Source: an uncultured Peptococcaceae bacterium (GTDB lineage Bacteria > Bacillota > Peptococcia > Peptococcales > Peptococcaceae). Taken from it: 18,643 bases of DNA. The stretch spans positions 1 through 18,643 of the forward strand of contig CAKQDL010000036.1 of the NCBI GenBank assembly GCA_934229395.1, read 5' to 3'. The position numbers were made by a program, and so were the translations under genes. Positions 15,366 through 18,643 of the stretch are shown one piece after another; positions within the stretch are counted from its first letter, which is position 1; each line of letters starts with the position of its first letter. The notes beneath the pieces are model-generated. The model worked only from the letters and a program-made list of their open reading frames with translations, did not search any database and was not told the DNA's origin.

Positions 15366-15394
15366 ATAATACCACAACAATTTGCACAACACAA
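15366..15394 (-). promoter_or_regulatory. Extended -10 promoter of symporter 2
   Basis: On the minus strand TATTAT at 15366-15371 is preceded by TGG, an extended -10. TTGTGT at 15389-15394 lies at 17-base spacing as a weak -35. It sits about 125 bases upstream of the symporter 2 ATG. Confidence 0.5.
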
Positions 15395-15546
15395 GTGGAT
15401 ATATGTTTTTCGCATGTGCACATTTCTGCGTTCTACGCTCTAAAATCGACCTTGATTGTCATTTAAGAATCTGTAAATATATTCACTTGCGTATTTTTTT
15501 CTTATTTTACCCATTTTATAGCCATTCATACCTCCCCATTTGAGAA

Positions 15547-15594
15547 TAATAAAAATATCCCTCACAGAAAGACTTACGTCCTTGTAAGGGATAT
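15547..15594 (-). terminator. Terminator of the CBS-domain gene pair
   Basis: ATATCCCTCACA at 15555-15566 pairs with TGTAAGGGATAT at 15583-15594 over 12 bases (one G-T). A T-rich tail follows on the minus strand. It lies about 50 bases past the stop of the second CBS gene. Confidence 0.87.
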
Positions 15595-15643
15595 CATTTA
15601 AACTTATAGGTCAACCACTGAAATACTTAAGTATCATCCACTA

Positions 15644-16123
15644 TTATTTTCTTGCAAAATCGAAGAAGAAATTCTTCACCAAGGTGTTGCGGCTCACAAT
15701 ACCAATCAGCTTGCCGTTTTTAACAACTGGCATATTTTTAAGCTTCTTGCGATCCATAAACTGTGCGATTTCACGAAGGTTGTCCTCGTGGTCTGCAGCG
15801 CGTACATTTCTTGTAGCGCAGTTCATCACAGGCTCACCAGATACAGCTGTTGCCGCTTTTTGAAGCGCCTCTACATCCATATCAGACCAATGCTTGAAGA
15901 ATACAATGCCTTGTGCGCCTGCTCTGTAAAGAATGTAGTGAATAATATCACCGTCAGATAAGTAAGCAACAACATTCATGTCCTCATCGACAATTGGGAA
16001 GCCCCCAACACGATATTCAGCAAATGCTTCAACAGCATCAGCAATGGTCGCCTTGGAAGTCAGGTACTTGACATCTTTTACCATAACATCTTCAATGGTA
16101 ACATTAGAAATACTTTCCACCAT
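15644..16123 (-). CDS. CBS-domain protein, paralog 2
   Basis: This 159-residue protein has two CBS motifs forming one Bateman module (about 8-65 and 105-155), joined by a variable segment. No enzymatic or membrane domain is attached. Such stand-alone CBS proteins bind adenine nucleotides or similar ligands and regulate partners, but the partner is unknown here. I place the start at the ATG at 16121-16123. The frame opens five codons earlier at a TTG, but that codon overlaps the GGAGGG ribosome binding site, which is properly spaced (7 bases) for the ATG. It clearly resembles its neighbour in order and motifs (LSDGDI in the first CBS; KKLKNMPVV in the second), so the two are tandem duplicates. 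The 84-base gap from the upstream gene lacks a convincing promoter. Confidence 0.85.
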   Translation of the reverse strand: MVESISNVTIEDVMVKDVKYLTSKATIADAVEAFAEYRVGGFPIVDEDMNVVAYLSDGDIIHYILYRAGAQGIVFFKHWSDMDVEALQKAATAVSGEPVMNCATRNVRAADHEDNLREIAQFMDRKKLKNMPVVKNGKLIGIVSRNTLVKNFFFDFARK

Positions 16124-16207
16124 AATAAATCCCTCCAAAATTTGCTGGAAAACCAGCCTCGTTTAGCTCACTATTCTCCGGGGTGATACTTCTTCTATTG
16201 TCAAAGA

Positions 16208-16693
16208 CTATTCAATGCATTCAGCGTCTGGGTTCGCAAGGTAATCGTTAAAGAGACCCATGATGATATCGTTACGGGTAAGAACACCAACGAGCTTGCC
16301 ATCATCAATAACAGGAATGTTCTTTAAGTGCTTCTTTTGGATGAGCTTAGATACGTTACGTACGGTATCGGTTGCATCAACAGTAATTACGTGATGGGTA
16401 GCAGCAGCAAATGCCTTATCGTTTACGCAGTTCTTAAGATACATGGTAAAGCAGTCTACTTGGTACCAAGCACGAACGTTGTTGTATTCGTTGTTACGAC
16501 GACGCACGTTACGTACAACATAATCTACGATGTCACCATCAGACAAGAAACCAGTCAAAAGACCGTTTTCATCAATCATAGGTAGGCAACCTACTCTTTT
16601 CTTAGCGAAGACTTCAACAGCTTCACCAATGGTAGCCTCATCAGAAATAGTTACGATATCCTTAATCATTACGTCTTGAACCAATACAGCCAT
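16208..16693 (-). CDS. CBS-domain protein, paralog 1
   Basis: This is a 161-residue stand-alone Bateman module with two CBS motifs. The first includes DVMIKDIVTISDEATIGEA and LSDGDIVDYV; the second includes KKHLKNIPVIDDGKLVGVLTRNDI. The linker (about 70-105) is rich in Arg, Asn and Tyr and differs from the matching region of paralog 2, so ligand or partner binding may have diverged. GGAGGT lies about 8 bases before the ATG. It is the first gene of the pair and is driven by a near-consensus promoter with a structured leader. The role is probably sensing of an adenosine-containing ligand; the pathway cannot be told from the neighbours. Confidence 0.88.
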   Translation of the reverse strand: MAVLVQDVMIKDIVTISDEATIGEAVEVFAKKRVGCLPMIDENGLLTGFLSDGDIVDYVVRNVRRRNNEYNNVRAWYQVDCFTMYLKNCVNDKAFAAATHHVITVDATDTVRNVSKLIQKKHLKNIPVIDDGKLVGVLTRNDIIMGLFNDYLANPDAECIE

Positions 16694-16735
16694 TTTACTT
16701 ACCTCCAGTAAATTGATTTTATTTTAGCTTAACAC

Positions 16736-16765
16736 TGATAGCGTATATTAGGATATTAGCTATCA
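16736..16765 (-). promoter_or_regulatory. Hairpin in the leader of the CBS gene pair
   Basis: TGATAGC at 16736-16742 and GCTATCA at 16759-16765 are perfect 7-base arms, located between the promoter and the ribosome binding site of the first CBS gene. They could stabilise the mRNA or serve as a protein site. Confidence 0.4.
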
Positions 16766-16781
16766 CTTATTTTCTGACTTA

Positions 16782-16810
16782 AGTATATCACACAGAATTA
16801 GCTCTGTCTA
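16782..16810 (-). promoter_or_regulatory. Promoter of the CBS gene pair
   Basis: On the minus strand TAGACA (16805-16810) and TATACT (16782-16787) are 17 bases apart, each five of six to consensus. A TGA just before the -10 makes it an extended -10 as well. This is the best sigma-70-type promoter I see in the window. Confidence 0.75.
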
Positions 16811-16848
16811 GAGATTGTATAAATTTGTTTTATGTTACTTATCACTCA

Positions 16849-16875
16849 AAATTTGTATCATTGTATATGATGCAA
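16849..16875 (-). terminator. Weak candidate terminator after the ThiE-HAD gene
   Basis: TGTATCAT and ATGATGCA form an imperfect stem (about 16855-16875) directly after the thiE fusion stop, followed on the minus strand by AAATTTT. The T tract is poor and the stem AT-rich, so termination may be inefficient or rely on another mechanism. Confidence 0.3.
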
Positions 16876-18162
16876 TCACGCCTTGCAAGAGGTGAGCCAA
16901 GCCGTAGCCTCTTGCCAATTTTCAAAGGCAACATCAGAAGCCTGAATCATGCTCTGCCAATGCTTTTCATCGTGATTAGGGTCCTTCACAGCAGCAATCA
17001 TACAGCCAGCACCCTTGGCACCAAATACACCCTCAATGCCGTCATTAAAGGCCCACACGTTGCCATAAGCGTCAAGCATATCCTTGGCCACGACAAAAAG
17101 TGCAGAATCGCCTCCTGGAAGGCGCTTGTCCCAACCACTGGCCGTGGCGCGAATCAAACGATCAATACCAGCGTGTTCAAAAAGGGTGCGGCACACCTCT
17201 GTATCATGGATACTCGTTGCCACAACAGCAAGGCCTTTTTCTTGAGCGAGGGTCAAAAATTCCTTCACACCCTCCTTCGCCTTCCCTTCTGTGTGGTAAT
17301 ACCATTCCAAATCCGCCTCGAGCTGGTCAGCAAGCTCACCAACGCCAAAACGGCCAGAATAATTGTGCTTCACATAGGCCACACTTTCAGGCAGGGTCTT
17401 ATCGGCCAAAATAACTGGCAAATCACCACCAGGGCGGTAGCCATTTTCTCTGAGATAGCCCGGTACAAGGTCTTGATAAAAGGCCAAGGTGTCCGTCAGG
17501 GTGCCATCCACATCGCAAAGCAGCCCCGCAAGAGCAGGATCGCCATTGACAACAATAGACACCTTACGCGCCAAGCGCTTGGTCACAAGGCTAGGATTGG
17601 CATAGGCGTAAAGGGCACTGATGACAGAAATCCCCGCAATACCTGTAGCCGCCAAGCTAGACACATTGCTCTCGCCAACACCGCCAATGCCCACCACTGG
17701 CACACCAGCTTGCGCACAAATTTCCTTAATGGTGTCGCGACTGATGACGCTAGAATCCTTGCTAGGGCTTTTAAAAAGCGCACCACAGCCAAGGTAATCT
17801 GCCCCAGCTGCCACAGCCTTTTTCGCCTGCTCCAAGGTTTTTGCCGTTACGCCAACAATTTTGTTTGGTCCCATGGTGGCGCGGGCATTTTCCGCTGCCA
17901 TATCATCCTGGCCAACGTGTACACCATCGGCATCAATTTCCTTTGCCAAAGCCACGTTATCGTTAATGATAAAAGGCACCTTGTATTTTTGACACAAAGC
18001 CTTTAGGGCCAGGACATCGTCCTTGGCCTTTCCATGCTTGTCACGATATTGGAGCATCGTCGCCCCATTGGCCAAAATCATCTCCGTACGTCTGAGCAGC
18101 TCTTCTCCTTGAACATTGTCACAGTCGGTAATTGCATATAGCAACAATTCTTTTTTATCCAT
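16876..18162 (-). CDS. thiE: Thiamine-phosphate synthase fused to a HAD phosphatase
   Basis: Residues 1-205 are ThiE, which joins HMP-pyrophosphate and the thiazole phosphate to make thiamine monophosphate. Visible are QYRDK (38-42), NDN (68-70), DGVHVGQDD (79-87), GCGALFKSPSK (126-135) and GIGG (158-161). Residues 213-428 are a HAD hydrolase with a helical cap: motif I DVDGTLTD (217-224, nucleophile Asp217), motif II at Thr316/Ser317, a likely motif III Lys346 and motif IV FNDG (372-375, where FEDS is common). The start is the second of two close ATGs (18160-18162), because GGAGGG abuts the first one and is 6 bases from the second. The join has no stop or frameshift, so this is a real fusion. 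The phosphatase probably acts on a thiamine-pathway phosphate such as thiamine monophosphate; this is inference. The short leader has no TPP riboswitch, and no other thiamine gene is nearby. Confidence 0.93.
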   Translation of the reverse strand: MDKKELLLYAITDCDNVQGEELLRRTEMILANGATMLQYRDKHGKAKDDVLALKALCQKYKVPFIINDNVALAKEIDADGVHVGQDDMAAENARATMGPNKIVGVTAKTLEQAKKAVAAGADYLGCGALFKSPSKDSSVISRDTIKEICAQAGVPVVGIGGVGESNVSSLAATGIAGISVISALYAYANPSLVTKRLARKVSIVVNGDPALAGLLCDVDGTLTDTLAFYQDLVPGYLRENGYRPGGDLPVILADKTLPESVAYVKHNYSGRFGVGELADQLEADLEWYYHTEGKAKEGVKEFLTLAQEKGLAVVATSIHDTEVCRTLFEHAGIDRLIRATASGWDKRLPGGDSALFVVAKDMLDAYGNVWAFNDGIEGVFGAKGAGCMIAAVKDPNHDEKHWQSMIQASDVAFENWQEATAWLTSCKA

Positions 18163-18194
18163 CGTCATCCCTCCATTGTATATTCGATATAGTC

Positions 18195-18203
18195 ATCATA
18201 GCA
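18195..18203 (-). promoter_or_regulatory. Candidate extended -10 element of the ThiE-HAD gene
   Basis: TGCTATGAT on the minus strand is an extended -10, 32 bases before the chosen start. No clear -35 lies at 17 bases. A TTGCAA at 18207-18212 with TATCGA at 18184-18189 (17-base spacing) is an alternative. Either would leave a leader of only 15 to 30 bases. Confidence 0.4.
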
Positions 18204-18298
18204 CACTTGCAAAAAAAATAATATGCTAAGATATGACGGTTTGGTACCAACTGTTTTTCACCTGCACCATGGTTTAAAATCACTCACCAGTCACTGCC

Positions 18299-18410
18299 AA
18301 CACTATCCACAAACCATCGCTCACTATTCACCGTTATCTACCCACTGTTCGCTGCTAACTATTCACCGCGAGCTAATCGCTGTCCACTAATCACTACCCA
18401 CTACCCACTA
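18299..18410. repeat. Degenerate heptanucleotide tandem repeat (16 units)
   Basis: Counting in steps of seven from 18299, the sequence divides into 16 units in perfect register with consensus NNCACTA on the plus strand. Examples are AACACTA, CTCACTA, CCCACTG, TCCACTA, ATCACTA, CCCACTA and CCCACTA. TTCACCG occurs twice, 35 bases apart. Related heptads continue less regularly down to about 18280. The plus strand is G-poor throughout. It lies between the thiE promoter and the tRNA terminator and contains no gene. Confidence 0.85.
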
Positions 18411-18423
18411 TTTTTAGGCAAAA

Positions 18424-18458
18424 TAAAAAAGCCTCCATCACACGGATGAAGACTTTTT
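18424..18458 (-). terminator. Terminator of the tRNA operon
   Basis: Arms 18426-18439 and 18445-18458 pair over 14 bases with a 5-base loop and two G-T pairs. On the minus strand they end in a run of T residues (complement of 18425-18430). It begins two bases after tRNA-Trp. Confidence 0.9.
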
Positions 18459-18459
18459 C

Positions 18460-18532
18460 CAGGGGCACTAGGATTCGAACCCAGGACCTGCGGTTTTGGA
18501 GACCGATATTCTACCAGCTGAACTATACCCCT
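18460..18532 (-). tRNA. tRNA-Trp (anticodon CCA)
   Basis: The reverse complement starts AGGGGTATAG and folds into a full cloverleaf of 73 bases. The 7-base acceptor stem (AGGGGTA with TGCCCCT, one G-T) closes it, the T arm carries GGTTCGAATCC, and the anticodon loop CTCCAAA gives anticodon CCA. The discriminator is G. CCA is not encoded at the 3' end. Confidence 0.95.
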
Positions 18533-18537
18533 ATGCA

Positions 18538-18565
18538 AAGGACAAGGCTCGGTAACCTTGTCCTT
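18538..18565. repeat. Perfect hairpin between the two tRNA genes
   Basis: AAGGACAAGG at 18538-18547 and CCTTGTCCTT at 18556-18565 are perfect 10-base arms around an 8-base loop. They fill nearly all of the 38-base spacer between tRNA-Asn and tRNA-Trp. No T run follows on the minus strand. Confidence 0.7.
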
Positions 18566-18570
18566 ATTTA

Positions 18571-18643
18571 CTCCCCGAACTGGGCTCGAACCAGTGACAT
18601 CATGATTAACAGTCATGCGCTCTACCGACTGAGCTATCGAGGA
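18571..18643 (-). tRNA. tRNA-Asn (anticodon GTT)
   Basis: The reverse complement starts exactly at the window edge with TCCTCGATAG and folds into a 73-base cloverleaf. The acceptor stem TCCTCGA pairs with TCGGGGA (one T-G). The anticodon loop CTGTTAA gives GTT, and the T arm carries GGTTCGAGCCC. The discriminator is G and CCA is not encoded. Its promoter lies outside the window; tRNA-Trp follows in the same direction. Confidence 0.95.

Noticed and set aside
16825..18006. A 393-codon open frame on the plus strand across the ThiE-HAD gene
   Set aside because: It is an antisense shadow of a gene with clear ThiE and HAD motifs; the translation shows no recognisable domain and there is no good ribosome binding site.
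18169..18298. A TPP riboswitch upstream of the ThiE-HAD gene
   Set aside because: No CUGAGA or ACCUGAU-type core is seen on the minus strand, and the predicted leader is only 15 to 30 bases.
18299..18410. A CRISPR array
   Set aside because: Units are 7 bases, contiguous and degenerate; there are no conserved 24-40 base repeats separated by unique spacers.
18538..18565. A terminator between the two tRNA genes
   Set aside because: The stem is strong but no T tract follows on the transcribed strand, and a proper terminator exists after tRNA-Trp.

Overview
The window looks like a low-to-mid-GC anaerobe of the Bacillota. The signs are strong AGGAGG-type ribosome binding sites, a split glycine decarboxylase (gcvPA/gcvPB), an fhs-fchA-folD one-carbon cluster and two AGCS amino-acid/cation symporters. 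A member of the Negativicutes or a related asaccharolytic anaerobe is my best guess, but this is inference from gene content and not a placement. Almost every gene is on the minus strand, so the reading order runs from high to low coordinates.

Region by region. (1) 1-1491 is an accessory patch. Two decayed ends of an IS256-family insertion sequence, in the same orientation, flank a 309-residue protein of unknown function with repeated TerB/EF-hand-like acidic motifs. The last few codons and the stop codon of that gene lie inside the IS end. (2) 1583-4820 holds a one-carbon operon (fhs, fchA, folD) closed by a strong terminator. (3) 4939-11696 holds a complete glycine cleavage operon, gcvT-gcvH-gcvPA-gcvPB-lplA-lpdA, closed by its own terminator. 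(4) 11739-15394 holds two paralogous alanine/glycine:cation symporters, each with a terminator. They are separated by a 537-base gap that contains a putative promoter/operator and three tiny overlapping ORFs. (5) 15547-16810 holds two tandem CBS-domain paralogs with a good promoter and a terminator. (6) 16876-18203 holds a ThiE-HAD phosphatase fusion. (7) 18299-18643 holds a 16-unit degenerate heptanucleotide repeat followed by a tRNA-Asn/tRNA-Trp pair with a terminator.

How the genes work together: the symporters can import glycine (or alanine). The H, T and two P subunits, with Lpd and with lipoate attached by LplA, cleave glycine to CO2, NH3, NADH and methylene-THF. FolD oxidises methylene-THF to methenyl-THF, FchA can hydrolyse that to formyl-THF, and Fhs running in reverse releases formate with ATP formation. 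The window therefore encodes a nearly self-contained route from glycine to formate, CO2 and ammonia with substrate-level ATP. The FolD here lacks the canonical catalytic Lys and Gln at their usual positions, which would make the adjacent FchA a functional necessity and not a redundancy.
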